Positions 36,434 through 48,765 of a stretch of DNA of 64,000 bases are shown piece by piece. Position numbers and translations under genes: made by a program. The stretch's first letter is position 1, and every line of letters starts with the position of its first letter. The notes under the pieces were generated by a model, which saw only the letters and a program-made list of their open reading frames with translations, ran no database searches and was not told where the DNA came from. The DNA lies in contig OY811974.1 of the NCBI GenBank assembly GCA_963681505.1, positions 4,699,271 to 4,763,270 on the forward strand, in the 5' to 3' direction. Source of the stretch: Eunapius fragilis. Taxonomy: Eukaryota; Porifera; Demospongiae; Spongillida; Spongillidae.

Positions 36434-38793
36434 CCTTTAGTTAGGTACTGGGGAATTTTTTTAATGCTCAAAGGATAGTAATATTACCATCATTAGAAAG
36501 AGCAAAAAATGGTGAGTTTAACAGTACTTCTTGCGTCACCATAGCATATTCGATACCAGAGATACATATCCTCAAAGTGACAACTTTTTTAGTACAGCGG
36601 TTAATGCGTAATTGCAATAAAAACTGTGACGGTTGTGTTATAACGAGGCGCAACCCAGAGATTTTAATTTCAAGCATTGCACATAAGTGATTATGATATA
36701 GGGAAGACTTTTAAAAGGCTCATCATTTAGTTTCCTCACTTTTATCTTTTCAAATTGTTAACATGACAAACAATGAAACACACACACAATCAAGCACAAA
36801 TATTATAATTCAATATTGAAGTACATCATTTCCATCCTCAACAAACACTAAATCACCATTTAAATAGTCCATGAGCATTTCAATAACTGTAATTGTGTTA
36901 TCAATTCCTTCTTCTGATTCATCTATAGTCCAGTATGTAATTGTTAGTATTGGTAACTTTGCTTTATGGCTTATTTTTACAACATGCCATTGTATATTAC
37001 ATTGGTGAAATTCTCATACCACCTGTGATTTAAGTATATACCTAGCAGAGAATTTAAATCATTAAAGGCTCTAGAAATGAATGTTTTCTGCTCCTGTGTA
37101 ATTTCATGAAAACTCATCATTTAAAGTGCTTTTTTCATTAAATACAGAAGCCATTTTTTTCTCCACTTTCCTTCTCTCTCTCTGGTCAATCTTCTGATGC
37201 TTCTCCTTGTGCCTTTCATCTTGCACTCTTTTTAGAGTTTCCTCACATTGGTGTTAAATTATTTTCATTTTGCAAGCTCTTTTTGTTGAGAAAGATATAA
37301 TTTTGCTCTGTTCTGCAGAAGATTTGGTTGACAAACATGACATAGTCTTATTTTTCATTGCTTTTACTTTTCCATCTATAAAGCCTATCTTTGCATTGTG
37401 CGCCCTTCTGAGTTGATAATCAGCCAAACCAGGTGTTTGCTCTGAAAACATATTGTGGACTGGAGCAGATTTTGATTGACAACACTTGGATGGTGACAGT
37501 GTAGCAAGTTCCCCTCTGAGATAATCGTCCATCTGTTTGTTAATTACACCTTGTAATAGTAATGCAAATATCTCATTGAACTTTCATAATATGTGGTAGT
37601 TATAATATGTACAAAACCTTTACCTGGCTGACTACTGCAGTACCAGCTGTGCCTATGGCTGCCGTTGAATGGTTGACGTCTACGACTTCTTTGTCGATGG
37701 TATGATTGTCATGATCATTAGCGTCTGCTGAAACTCTTATTCTTTTTGGGTTGCAGATCGGTCTCTTGTCTCCTGCTCCACTAGAGCTTGGTTCATCAGC
37801 GAAAAGGTTCATTTGGGATGCCCCGCTGCAATGGTTCTGAAGAGAACCTGTGGCGTTTGAAATGGAAAACTTGCCGTACATAGCTATCTCTAGCATGCAC
37901 ACCCACACTGACGTCACGTGTGTATCGTATACATTTACTGAAGAATCCAAACATTGAATGCAATTCTTAAAATTTTTCACTTTTCTGCTTTTGTTGCAAT
38001 TTTTATCAATGTTAGCAAGTGTCCAATAAAATATAAAAAAATTATATGGCTACTTTAAAGGACCTCTGATTAGTGTGACATGATTTTCATCTCTTAAGTC
38101 GAATTAAATTGACCATAGTGATGCTAAGCAGCAGTCATATCAAAATCCTTATAAAAACAAATCTATCTTCAAAACAAATTGGACTTAAAGAGTTCAAGCA
38201 TTCCTTATAAATAGCTCTTATAATGAGTTATCTATGCATCAAAAAATGAGCTCTTAACTCGAACTATTTGTTGAGTTGTAAGCCAAAAACCTAATCCTGA
38301 TGATGCATTAATGTTTTGACCCTGAAAGTTCTGTCTCAAATTGGAATTCTGATAGTTTTAGTGATGATAACTCAATGATTTAAGATATTAACCATGATGT
38401 TTTTTAATATCCTAGTGTGTGTAAAGTACCATTTGATGTATTGGTTCAATGATGTTCAGTAACTGGCGCATCGTACAAGGACCGCGGCGGAAGGACTTAT
38501 CTTTACAAAATTTCGTAAAAGGATAGATGGATGAAGTATCTAGAGGGGAGAATGCTTACCTTGAAGGGGACACAGCGTTTAAGGGTCGAAAATCGTGGGT
38601 ACTGGCCTATTGCTGACGCATTCAGCAGTCGTTCTGAATGCATGATAAGCCATAATCAAGCTGAATGAAGCTACCAGATCGTTTTTACCAAATGGTGTCA
38701 ACAGAAAAGTTTAAAATTGCGAACAGAAAATTTTTCATTTCACGTCTAGGATTTTACGGTCTAGAATCATAGATTCCCCAGTGCCTACTTTAG
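36434..38793 (-). mobile_element. TIR element E1 of an unclassified family
   Basis: The left end is CTTTAGTTAGGTACTGGGGA. The right end reverse-complements to CTAAAGTAGGCACTGGGGAA. Subterminal CACAACCGTCACA near 36640 is shared with element E2. It encodes one minus-strand protein without a recognised transposase motif. The exact outer base and target duplication are uncertain. Confidence 0.6.
36825..37881 (-). pseudogene. E1 protein, unknown family, with premature stops
   Basis: Exon 1 runs from ATG at 37881 to a GT donor after 37624 (86 codons, low-complexity, basic KRIRV patch). Exon 2 starts at 37532 and carries VHNMFSEQ…GLADYQLRR and NAKIGFIDGKVKAMKNKT. It then hits TAA at 37254-37256, although the same frame continues with a Lys/Glu-rich helix (KRVQDERHKEKHQK). 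A C-terminal piece near 36.85-37.0 kb (LTITYW…ESEEG…LNGDLVF) matches the E2 end. I do not recognise the function. It might be an accessory or DNA-binding protein of the element. Confidence 0.5.
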
Positions 38794-38798
38794 TTTCC

Positions 38799-41030
38799 TT
38801 TAGGTAGGTACTTCAATATCGTACGTAAAAGTGGTGACCGTATTATACGACAAAAATTCTGACCGAAAATTTCAATGTAGCTATTGCATAGTGACAGATC
38901 GGAAGACAGTTCGCGCCATTAAAGTAGTATTTTGGGTTTCTTTTGTATTCCTCTTACAAGGTACTCATCTTACTAACATTTGTTGTTGTCAAATGTAACT
39001 AGGCATAATGCATCGAGTTGACGTTGGCACGTAGAGAAATAGATACTTGGACTTATTGGTGTATTTCCTTTTGGCATGAAAAGGCAGGATCAAAAAGATG
39101 AGGTGTTTACTCTCTGGGTTAAGCAATACCTGTACGCTTAATACCATAAGTTCCCGCTGATTCCCACGGGGGTTCCAATAGGGCGTGCGTTGTGGCTTGA
39201 AATGCTTCCAAATCGCCACTCTAAAGCTTTAGATTAGTAACAGTATGTTGTGAAATGCCCAATGTAGTAGAAACAGTCATGCCAAGTAAGATTAGTGTAT
39301 GTTTGGTTTCATATTGATCAATCTAAAAGTATTTCTATATATAGCACACCTTATTATTAGAGAGGCATGGAGAAGCAGAGTGGATATCAACATATCCTAT
39401 GATAATCTGTCCTTGGCATAAAACATAGCTAAGCTAGTGTAATTCCCAGCCTTATTTTCTAAGGGTCTCGTGCCCAGGCCGAACAGTACCATGTATGCAA
39501 TTTATATGTGAGCTATAATATTTGGTTACCTTATTTCCACTAGAATGAAGACTATTTCAGATTTAAACAAGTTTGTAGATAATTTCAGATATGATTGAGA
39601 TGAGAATAATTGTTTAAGAGCACAGATTATAACGAAAGGGACTGGTGATTTACATGTATATGAAGATAACAAATAAAAATATAATAAAATGGTGGCATCT
39701 TTGGCTGCCACAAGTAATTTGAATATGCAGGCAATAAGAAGATCAATCCAACACCTTGTTGTTGCAAATCTGAAAAAGCATGTTGCACAACATGATGATG
39801 AGAATTGCAGACTCAAAAAATCATTATCTAGGAAAGTTAGAATTGAAAGCAAATTTTGATCACAACTAAGAGACCTCAAAAAAGATATGCTCACAAAAGA
39901 AAAACAGATTGAAAAACTTATTATGAGATTACGTCATTAAAGCAAACTGCCAGTCAACTTGAAATATCTCAGTTAAGGAAGTTCTTGACTGTAACTTGCA
40001 TGATTGAGGTTATTAGAGAACAAATGGGAGACTATATTGATGGTATACTAGCTAGCTCAACACCATAAATGCACTTCAAACATTGTCTGTACCTGCACAC
40101 AACATGTTTGATGAGAAGGCTCTAGGATTAGCGGACCATCATCTTAGAAGATCCCAAAATGCCAAAATTGGATTTGTCGATGGAAAGGTTACGACCAGAA
40201 TTAACAGAACATTAGCTTGGCTGTCTAATAAGACCAAGCAAGAACAAGATAAAATAGTACAGTTCAGTATCCCACAGGCAAACAAAATGATGACTGCTTG
40301 GCAGAAACATGAAGAAAATATATCAAAGCAGCTAGATAAAAGACTTATAGACAAAATCTGAAAAAAAAAGATGCCAGTTTTCGACACAGACTAGAGAAAA
40401 AACTTCGTAATGCCTGTATTAGAAGGCAAGACAGAATTGCTGTTTGAATTCCAAGAGTTAAATGATGATCTAGCAAACAATTAAAAATATACTTCATGAC
40501 ACATCCATAAGTGGGCATTACTTTGAGCACATGTTGTTTGGAGATGAGCAAAACGTGCCACATGAAGGTCATATAATCTCTGTAAAACTTTTATCAAAGT
40601 CCAACATTGCTAAACTTACTGCTACATATTGGAAGCCTGGCGAATCTGAAGGAGATGACGTTACAATGGCGTTTTTGGTAGAAGTCATAACTGGCAAATT
40701 GTACATAGATGAAATCGGTTTTTAGACGCATTTTACTCATTGTGTGTGTCCCTTTTATGTGCCAAACGACTGTGGTTCAATAATTTGCACAGTTACGTGA
40801 GCTACAAGCAAGATAAGCACAACCGTCACAATTTTTTTTTATACGCTCCAATCATTGTGCGTACATTATCTACCGCATAAAGATTGATGTTTGAGACGTT
40901 ACAACTATTGACATTAACAACGTAAATTTGATCCAAATATGTCGTTTTGTAAGGCAAATTTTCCTCTTTCCAATGATATTAAATTTGTTAAGCAAATACT
41001 AATTTGAAAAAAATATTGAAGTGCCTACTT
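38799..41030 (+). mobile_element. TIR element E2, head-to-head relative of E1
   Basis: The left end is CCTTTAGGTAGGTACTTCAA. The right end reverse-complements to CCCTAAAGTAGGCACTTCAA. It abuts E1, and the two TIRs meet back to back around 38793-38799. It shares the subterminal CACAACCGTCACA (near 40827) and the coding capacity with E1, in the opposite direction. Confidence 0.6.
39689..40725 (+). pseudogene. E2 protein, same unknown family, broken
   Basis: From ATG 39689 a coiled-coil N-terminus (HLVVANLKKHVAQHDDENCR, KDMLTKEKQIEKL) is interrupted by TGA and TAA. A clean frame at 40083-40361 carries VPAHNMFDEKALGLADHHLR, NAKIGFVDGKV and a helix rich in Lys/Gln. The C-terminal frame 40531-40725 reads LTATYWKPGESEG…TGKLYIDE. 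The same order of motifs as in E1 shows one protein family. Both copies are dead. Confidence 0.5.
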
Positions 41031-41679
41031 TAGGGCCTTTACGAATCAACCTTTATTTCTGATTTCCTATTGTTGCAGGCGTGGAGAATCGCTTCTGTAT
41101 CGAATAGGTACGCAAAGACTAACTTGCCTTCAAGGCCGGTAGCTTGCCGTAGCAAGTTGACTACGCCTCGTGGTTTGCAACACAAATAGAAAAAAGGTGT
41201 TCCTTTCCTTGTACCGTGTTAAAATGGCGATGAGTCCATCGGTGTTTTTGAGTGAGCTCACCTTCCAAAGGTCTTCGGTTGTCAAGGTCGTTGGCGAGGG
41301 CATGACATAATCATTTCCAATTTTTATACGAACTAATGTCCACAAAACATTGGACCGCAAACAGCAGTGTAGAGCTCTAGTAGAGTTCACGTGTACATGT
41401 ACATGCGTATGTGTATCAATACGGCAGCGCAAGAGTGCAACTATTATTATACAAAGCGGCCCGCGAAGTTATATATGCGGGGGGGGGGACATGCCCCGAG
41501 TGCCCCCCCCCCCCCCTCCCCCCCGGATCCGCCGCTGTACCAGTACTTCACTATGAATGTGTTTCTACTACATGGGCACTAAAACCGTGCATTTGTGCTT
41601 GAAAGACAAAAATAAAATGGCTTTATCACTATCTCAGTACACTTGCACCAATATAATGCGGGGGCCCTAATTCCAAATA

Positions 41680-43641
41680 CATGGGCGTACGCAGCCTTCA
41701 GGAAAGGGGGGGGGGTCGAATTTTTTAAATAGGTGACCTTATATACAATAATATATATATTTTTGTGTTATTTCCATTTTGTACATTGATGCTTAAATTT
41801 GTATGATGCGATTCAGGATAGTGGCACTAAAAAGTAACTAACTAAGGGAGATGATTAATTACTACAACCATGCATAATCAATATTTTTGACCCTTTCCAC
41901 TCCATCATGAAAACCAATCTAATACACCTGCATTGACTCTAATGACAATATTGGCACAGGGTAGTTACCTGATTAGAATTTGCTCGTGCATGCATTCATG
42001 AATAATGCAGACATTCAACATGCGGAATCAAATCAAGGTTCTGAAACATCGGATTAACCATCTATATCATAAAATGATTGCTGAATACAATTGATCTAAA
42101 AAACAGACGACATGATTGTTAGAACAATCATCAACTAAATTTAAAATGTAGTACTATATTGTCCATTTCGAGTCATCTTGGGTGCATATGTGCAAACATA
42201 TTCTCAATTAACCTCTCCATATCGATGTTAGTTAAAATGTCTTTTACATCCTCCCATGTATTTCTCAGGAAAAGTATATGATCTATAGAAGGTACAAAAT
42301 GATGCTGAAGACTTTTGGCCTAAAGTCATTGCTTGGAATACGTACATGTATGGTGGCTGTTGATCAATTAAGAATAGTCCAACATCATTCTTGAACTCAT
42401 CAATTTCTGTTGTTACATTCAATGGATAGTTATGATTGGAATAACTGGTGGTGTAAGTGGATGCGCAGATAAGTCATAGACACACGCTTCACTGGACAAT
42501 AATGACCCTGATGAATCTCTCTGATCGCTATGTGGTACGGGAAACAAAACATGCTCAGTTTCCCTACCATCAGCAACAACGACCGTATTGCAATGCAATT
42601 CAAAAACACTCCCGCTCAGGCTAGCGCGCTATCATCTACTAAATCTGACTTCACAAGCCAGAAGAAACGTGAGCTAATGTGGAAAGCGTTTCATAAACTA
42701 TCATCAGAACACATATTAGGGTACGAAAGAGGTAGGGTAGTTGTCACAGCAGGTGCAGGTTCTGGCTCAAGAGTCTGTAGTTTGACCTTGTCCAAAGGGA
42801 TAGAAACTAGTAGAGCACTTGTATCCCTATTCTTCCAGTAAAACTTCTTTCTTTGTAGTGAGAACTTTCTGCCCATTCTAAAATTATATCTGCGTTAATT
42901 GTATAAATACATAGTCCACTTTGACTACTTATACCTCGCTTGAGTACTAAGCCTCAATGAGAAAGAAATAGGCGATGGATACGCAAAAACCAATGCTCTT
43001 TCTGAATTAAAAGTTTGTATTGGGCTAACACTCAAAACACGCTTTAAAAAGGTACAGCGCCAAACCGTTTCAAATATCGCCCCACTTGTATTTCAACGTT
43101 AGCACTCAACGAGAAGCACGATTCTGTTTGCTCAAAACTAGTCAAAGATACACAAAAATGTCTTACCTGTAGCCCAGAACTAATACAAATGCTTTTCAAG
43201 TACTCGTTCCAATACCAGTGGTGCAGGCAGTGAGGGGGGTACTACAAGATGCCGTTTTCGCGTGTCAACGTGCATAAAATGACTCAATAAGGGCCCAACA
43301 TTGAAACAATACTTACACGATGTTGGTGGAAGTGCTCGTATGTTCAGAAAAGAACAGTGAGCACGCAGCAGATACAAACCTCTTGAACTCGAGTAAAGCT
43401 CTTTCGTTAATTAACCGTTTTCAAGGAGTGCCTAATATGTACAACTATGCGCTCACGTGACCTCGTTTCCAATCCCTCTCTTCTAATATCTATGATCGTA
43501 CTTAGCTTAATTTATGTAAAACACTAGTACGCGATTTGAAAAAAAAAAACAAAACAAATTCCAATGGTGGCGGTGACCTCGCTTAGGGGAGGGGGGGGGG
43601 GGTCGTTCGAACCCATCGACCCCCCCTTGCGTACGCCCATG
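41680..43641. mobile_element. TIR element CATGGGCGTACGC with 5-bp TSD
   Basis: Both ends read CATGGGCGTACGCA on opposite strands, followed inward by G runs. The target duplication AAATA is at 41675-41679 and 43642-43646. The frame at 42530-42841 (plus) has no recognised domain, so the 1962-bp element looks non-autonomous or degraded. Confidence 0.85.
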
Positions 43642-44008
43642 AAATAGGGCTTGCGGGGGGGGGGGGGGGGGGGGGGGGGGGAACTAGCTTAGCTTGTGAT
43701 GCGCTCGCGTGACTCGTGTGAACATTGGTTTTGCGTTGTCCCGCGGCCTTTCTAGATGGATATGTGTCCTTATCCATTAAATTTTTTAGACCTAACGACT
43801 TCTTTGCCCTCTGCTCGATCGTCACCGACGAATAAAGCATATCCAAATCCCTTATATCGTAACCGATACAACAATTGGTAACATACCGCGGTTTGTAGGC
43901 AGCGATTACTATACCCGAAAATCCCAACGATAGATCACAAACAATCGGAAGTTTACTCGGATCACGTGGAAATTGGGCCCTCCGCCCAAAATTTTTGAAA
44001 TGGGTGTA

Positions 44009-44189
44009 CAGTCTACCCTCGATAGTGTCCGCTTCGATACAGTCCATCCGCGATAATGTCCGCTATTTTTCTTGCCAACTACTAACCCTTCGTAAGCTAA
44101 GCTTCGCATCGCTACTATCCGTTTGTCCTACAGTCCGCTATTTTGGGAGTTCCCGTAGCCCGGACTATATCTATATCGAGGGTAGACTG
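44009..44189. mobile_element. Tigger/pogo-like MITE
   Basis: The ends are CAGTCTACCCTCGATA and TATCGAGGGTAGACTG with TA on each side (44007-44008, 44190-44191). The interior repeats GTCCGCT-like segments as an imperfect inverted repeat. The assignment rests on the TA target and on a TIR style known from Tigger/pogo elements. Confidence 0.75.
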
Positions 44190-44578
44190 TAGTACTGTCC
44201 CATGGCAACTAACCGGAAAACCGATGTGCTCTTTGGAATGTGCAATACACTAATAAGCACGAGTACAATAAGCGTTAAGAAACACCTCTGACCTTCATAA
44301 GGCATATAAAATCACGTGGCTTACCGCTCAAAAAGGTTTTGCGTTGGATACGGTCTACATGCGTGCAGTACGGCGAAATGGATGATTATATGGTATGTCG
44401 TAATCAAAATCTCTTTTACATTATCACAATCATGTACTGATACCATTTTATTACCTGAAAAGTTGAAGGAGTTATTGGAGGCATTCACGGTTATGGAGAT
44501 GTGACACGAGGTCTTTTTGCATTGGGGAGGTGGGGGAAATGTTGTTGTGGGATGATGATGATACTGTCAAAGGTATAT

Positions 44579-44690
44579 CAGTGGCGTAGGAACCGGGAGG
44601 GCCGTGCCCCCCCCCCCCCCCCTCCCCCCCCAATCATAAAGTTGGGGGGGGGGGGGGGGGGGGGGGGCCTGGCCCCCCCTAATCCTAATT
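44579..44690. mobile_element. Left end of a GC-rich TIR element with poly-C and poly-G runs
   Basis: CAGTGGCGTAGGAACCGGG starts a segment with facing C and G runs (a potential strong hairpin). No matching right end was found. The ISL2EU element lies 75 bp downstream and may have inserted into it. Confidence 0.5.
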
Positions 44691-44817
44691 AAATGTAAAT
44701 CCATGCGTCGATCGGTAGCATTAATCTGCGCAGCCACTCATGCTCGCCCCGCGCTGCAGTCAATAGACCTTATTCGACCGCAATTATGAATAAATTATTG
44801 CGTGACTTGCATGTGAC

Positions 44818-46904
44818 ATGATTGATTGTTTATTGAGAAAGGCGTCGCCTTTATTGAGTATGGCTGAACAATCCGATGCGTTTAAGCAGCTTGATGCAGT
44901 CGGGAAGTCACGCTATAATGAGAAACTTGGTATGCTTGGCATAACAACAGATCCGTACATGACTCCAAAAGATGCTTGGGACTACAACCCCTCTCGTTGG
45001 CCTGACGTGTCGTTTCCCGACATTTGTGTGTATCTCATTCATACTCCTTCTCCGTACACAAAAGATGAATTAAAAGCATACAAAAGTACAGAGGCATGGG
45101 CCTATTTCACTGCGGGATATGTAAGCGAAGTTGGATTGCTAAACACAACGCCACAAACGTGTCTTCTTTCTGCTATGGTACACGTTATATATGCTTGTGC
45201 ATTGTTACTTGTGGTATCAGATGCATTCACATTTTAGGTAAAGCATAGCCAGAAGATGACCTCTCCTCCCTTAAGGCCATGGATAGGCGTTCAGTTCGAT
45301 GGCACTGTTATATGTGCTCATTGCAACTGTATGGCAGGTGCTGGGGAAGCCTGTTCCCATGTGGCAGCTTTGCTCTATGCTGTGATGGCAAAGGCTAACC
45401 TTACCAAGGAGACTGCCTGCACTTCTGTGAAATGCAGCTGGATTCAACCATCACACAATGCACAGGTTAAGTGTGCATGCATATGTGCAGTGTGTGTGCA
45501 TGTGTGGGTGTGTGTTTCAGTGTTTGTGTGTGTGCATGTGTGTAAGTCATTTGCATCCTTCATTTAAATGGTGTACAATTTTTATGTAATGAATACAGGC
45601 CCCTTATGTTCAAGTTGAAGATATCAATTTTAGAAGTCCACTGGCATGTGATTCACCATGGGCAAAAAATCCTGCAAAGATTGCATCACCTCCCACATCA
45701 TTGGAATTGGATACGTTGTACAGTCAGCTACAAAGTGCAAATCCAAATGCTTGTATATTGTCTGTTGTTCCTGGCTATTCTGGTGCATTTGTCCCAACAA
45801 TTCGTTTGTCTACTTTGCCACCATTGATGTCTTCATACTTCAGTGCAGAAAAAATGGATCTACCATTCAGTGACCTCATTGAGCAGTGTGATGCAGTCTT
45901 CAACTCCCTCAGTGTTACGTCCGAGCAGGCACAAAATCTGGAGATGAAGACAAGAGAACAGAGTAAGTCCAAACTATGGAACAAGTATAGAGCTGGAAGA
46001 GTTACAGCTTCCATTTTCAAGCAAGTATCAATGTCAGATCCATCTAACCCATCCATCTCATTAATAAAGAAAGTATGCTATCCAGACACTATCAAATTTC
46101 ATAGTAACGCAACAAGGTTGGTATGTGCACATTGAGTGTTTTCTGTAATTATATATGTTACCTATTTTCAGCATTGATGCAATGATTAATATTCTTTTGT
46201 CATTATATAGATGGGGTGTGGACCATGAAAATTGTGCAAGATTGAAGTACATGGAATGTGTTTCAATGGAACACCAAAACTTTCAGTTAATGACAAGTGG
46301 GTTGCAAATACACACTAGCTACCCGCATCTTGGAGCGTCACCTGATGGTGTCATTTCATGTAATTGTTGTGGAAAGGGAGTACTAGAAGTCAAATGTCCT
46401 TATAATGCTAGACAGCTTTCCCTTGAAGAAGCCACAGATAGCATTGACTGTTTAGAAGTTGATGATGGGGGCGCTCTACATCTAATCAAAACACATCCAT
46501 ATTACTATCAAGTACAAGCACAAATGCATATATCTCAGGCTGTATATGCAGATTTCGTTGTGTGGACTCTAAAGGGAATCCACATTGAACGCATTTATCC
46601 ATCTGGCTGCTTTATAACCTCAATCATTGGCAAGATAACAACATTTTATCGTCTAGTAATACTGCCTGAATTGATTGGGAAATGGTTCACTAAGAGTAAA
46701 TCAATGACTGCAAGTACCAACAACTGTACTACCTCATCAAATGCAACAGAATGGTGTTATTGTAAAGTAGATCACGAAGACGATTTAATTGGATGCGACA
46801 ATGTACAGTGCCCTATTCAATGGTTCCACTTATCCTGTTTAGAAATAGAAAAAATCCCTAAAGGAAAATGGTATTGCCCAGACTGTCGATTTCAATATAA
46901 GTGA
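44818..46904 (+). CDS. ISL2EU second protein: SWIM finger, YqaJ nuclease, PHD finger
   Basis: Exons 44818-45177, 45238-45465, 45599-46116 and 46211-46904, all GT-AG with matching phases, give 599 aa (ATG 44818; an internal ATG at 44860 is an alternative start). A SWIM-type zinc finger lies near residues 140-160 (CAHCNCMAGAGEACSH). The YqaJ/lambda-exonuclease core follows: KYRAGRVTAS, then LGASPDGV, LEVKCPY and YYYQVQAQM, the usual acidic and lysine positions of this nuclease family. The C-terminus is a PHD finger (CYC…CDNVQCPIQWFHLSC…WYCPDC). It probably trims or protects DNA ends during transposition (inference). The PHD suggests targeting to histone tails. The start codon lies only 52 bp from the TIR, so the left TIR likely contains the promoter. 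Confidence 0.88.
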
Positions 46905-46933
46905 TCTATTTCATTTTGCATATTTTAATCTTT

Positions 46934-48765
46934 TTAATCAAATGAAACAACAGATTGGCACATGTTACACAATGCAGCACTCACTGTAAATATACAATCA
47001 ATAGTACAGGTACCAGTTCTATTTTGAAGCAAAGTAATTGGAATGACTCCTTGTAAGATTGTGTACTTTTTCTTTAACTGACCTATCACTCGTTCTACAT
47101 GAATTCTTACATGTGAAATTTCACGAGCTCGATCAACTTCAAGGCGTGTTAACTGCTTTCTTCCCTTTGTAAAAGGAGGAACGCTTACTCTGGCACAGTA
47201 CAAACCTACACTTTCTTCTATAGTATATCCACGATCAGCTAATATAAGATCTCCAGGATGAAGTCTGTCAAGAAAACCAGAATGCTCTGTCATGAATTTA
47301 TCAGATGCACGGCCTCCCCATGCCTTTGATAAAAATGATATCGTTCCTTGCGGTGTGATGTCTATAAGAACCTTGACTGTATTATGGTGTTTATAGTTGC
47401 TCCAAGTTTGTGCTCTCGCAACCAAGTTTGAGGGCCGTTCGATGAATACTTCAGTACAATCAATAATGCATACACAATCATGGAAGAAATTGTGAAACAT
47501 GGCGGGCAATGTTGCTCTGATATCTTGTTTACTTGGCCAATAAATAAGTGGATGTAACCTTTCTGCCATGATAGGGATCCATTTATGAAATGTTTTTGAA
47601 ACAGTAGACTGACTTACGTTGAACCTGTAAGCCAGATCTTGTTCTTCCAAATTGAGCCTTAACTTCATTAGAACCACCATTATTTGCTGAAAAATTGATA
47701 ACTTACACTTGGATTCACTTAATGTTTGAGGTAATACTGTGACAAAATTAAGCAATACAAGCAGAGTTTTGAAATTTGGAAGCCCCGTGTAGTAAGTCAC
47801 TTTTTTCTCGTCAGATTTCATTGTCTCTTCAGTTATTTGAAGACCATTAAGGGAATCCAATAATCTTCGTTTATCTTCTTTTAGCTTATTACATTCTTCA
47901 CAACATTGCTCAACAGATTGAATCGCGGTGTTCTGATTGTCCCTTCTAAGTTCGTCAGCCTCTGTTGATTGCACAGCATAATCTCTTAACTCTGAAAGAT
48001 ATGTGTCAACATTGTCTGTTATTGATTCTTCAAAGCTGCAATCCACATAGTGTTCAATAGGACATTCATGTTGCAATGCGCCATTGTAATCAAAGTGTAA
48101 ATCCGTGGCATGAAGATAACATTCATCGCATGTACAGCTTTCAAAGTCAGTCACTGACTTATTGCAGATAACACTTCCTTCAGTAGGTAACTCTGTTTGT
48201 GTGGCAACTACATGCATGCATGTATGATAACCAGCCAACTTATAAGGTCTGTATTCACTGAGGGCATGCACTGCATGAATCTGCATGTTTGATCACCCTA
48301 TAAGAGAAGTGGCTTACCTTCAAACTTCACACTTTCTTCAATGGCTATATAAAGTGGCAACTGATACTACAATGTTGTAATTAAGTGGAATGTGATGCCT
48401 TGTATGCACTTTCATCAAAAGTAGCACACCTTGCAACATCCTTCTTCCTTCAATGGCTAAATCCGTTTGGGTAGCAACTGAAGCAAAAACAATGCACAGT
48501 GGTTAAATTCATCAGTCATTGTGGAGACATCAACATGTTCACTGACATTGCTGTCACCAGTCATATCACCTTCACTCACATCTACTGTATCACCTTCATT
48601 CACATGTACTAGGTTACCTTCACTGACATATACCATGTCACCTTCATTCACATCTACTGGGTTACCTTCATTTGCATCTACTGGATCCTGGGAATAACTT
48701 TTGCACCGATGCATATTCTTTCGTTGGTTATATAAACGGTGCCTGTTCTTTTTTACTTTTGGCAT
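46934..48765 (-). CDS. ISL2EU transposase (IS5-like DDE)
   Basis: The main exon is 46934-48207 (424 codons, acceptor GCATGTAG). Catalytic residues are visible: IIDCTEV (Asp), ILADRGY (Asp) and HVERVIGQ (Glu). They are preceded by a helix-turn-helix-like stretch (DLAYRFNVSQSTVSKTFHKW) and a coiled coil (NKLKEDKRRLLDSLNGLQ). The likely first exon begins at ATG 48765 (MPKVKKNRHRLYNQRKNM, basic) and continues into an acidic repeat VxVNEGD. The join is uncertain because many GAAG|GT donors are repeated there, and mini-exon-like copies of ATQT(D/E)L occur at about 48.44 and 48.32 kb. It converges with the plus gene, with 29 bp between the stops. Confidence 0.82.
48550..48700 (-). repeat. In-exon repeat encoding V(D/N)VNEG(D/N)
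   Basis: Six units of about 27 bp contain TTCATTCACATCTACTG on the plus strand. Each unit reads as an acidic motif on the minus strand and each carries a GAAG|GT potential donor in the phase needed by the main exon. Confidence 0.65.

Larger units (their letters stand above)
34745..41537. mobile_element. Composite GC-rich TIR element with 6-bp TSD (hAT-like), copy 3
   Basis: The left end is CAGCGGCGGATCCAGG, the right end GGATCCGCCGCTG, both with G/C runs inside. The target duplication TACCAG is at 34739-34744 and 41538-41543. The 6793-bp interior holds a 147-bp MITE, a minisatellite and two further TIR elements. Its own sequence is therefore only about 2.2 kb, similar to its relatives at 7028 and 24655. 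Confidence 0.8.

Noticed and set aside
42530..42841. Plus frame of 103 codons inside the AAATA-flanked element
   Set aside because: No similarity that I recognise and no homologous frame in the other elements, so it is not called a transposase.
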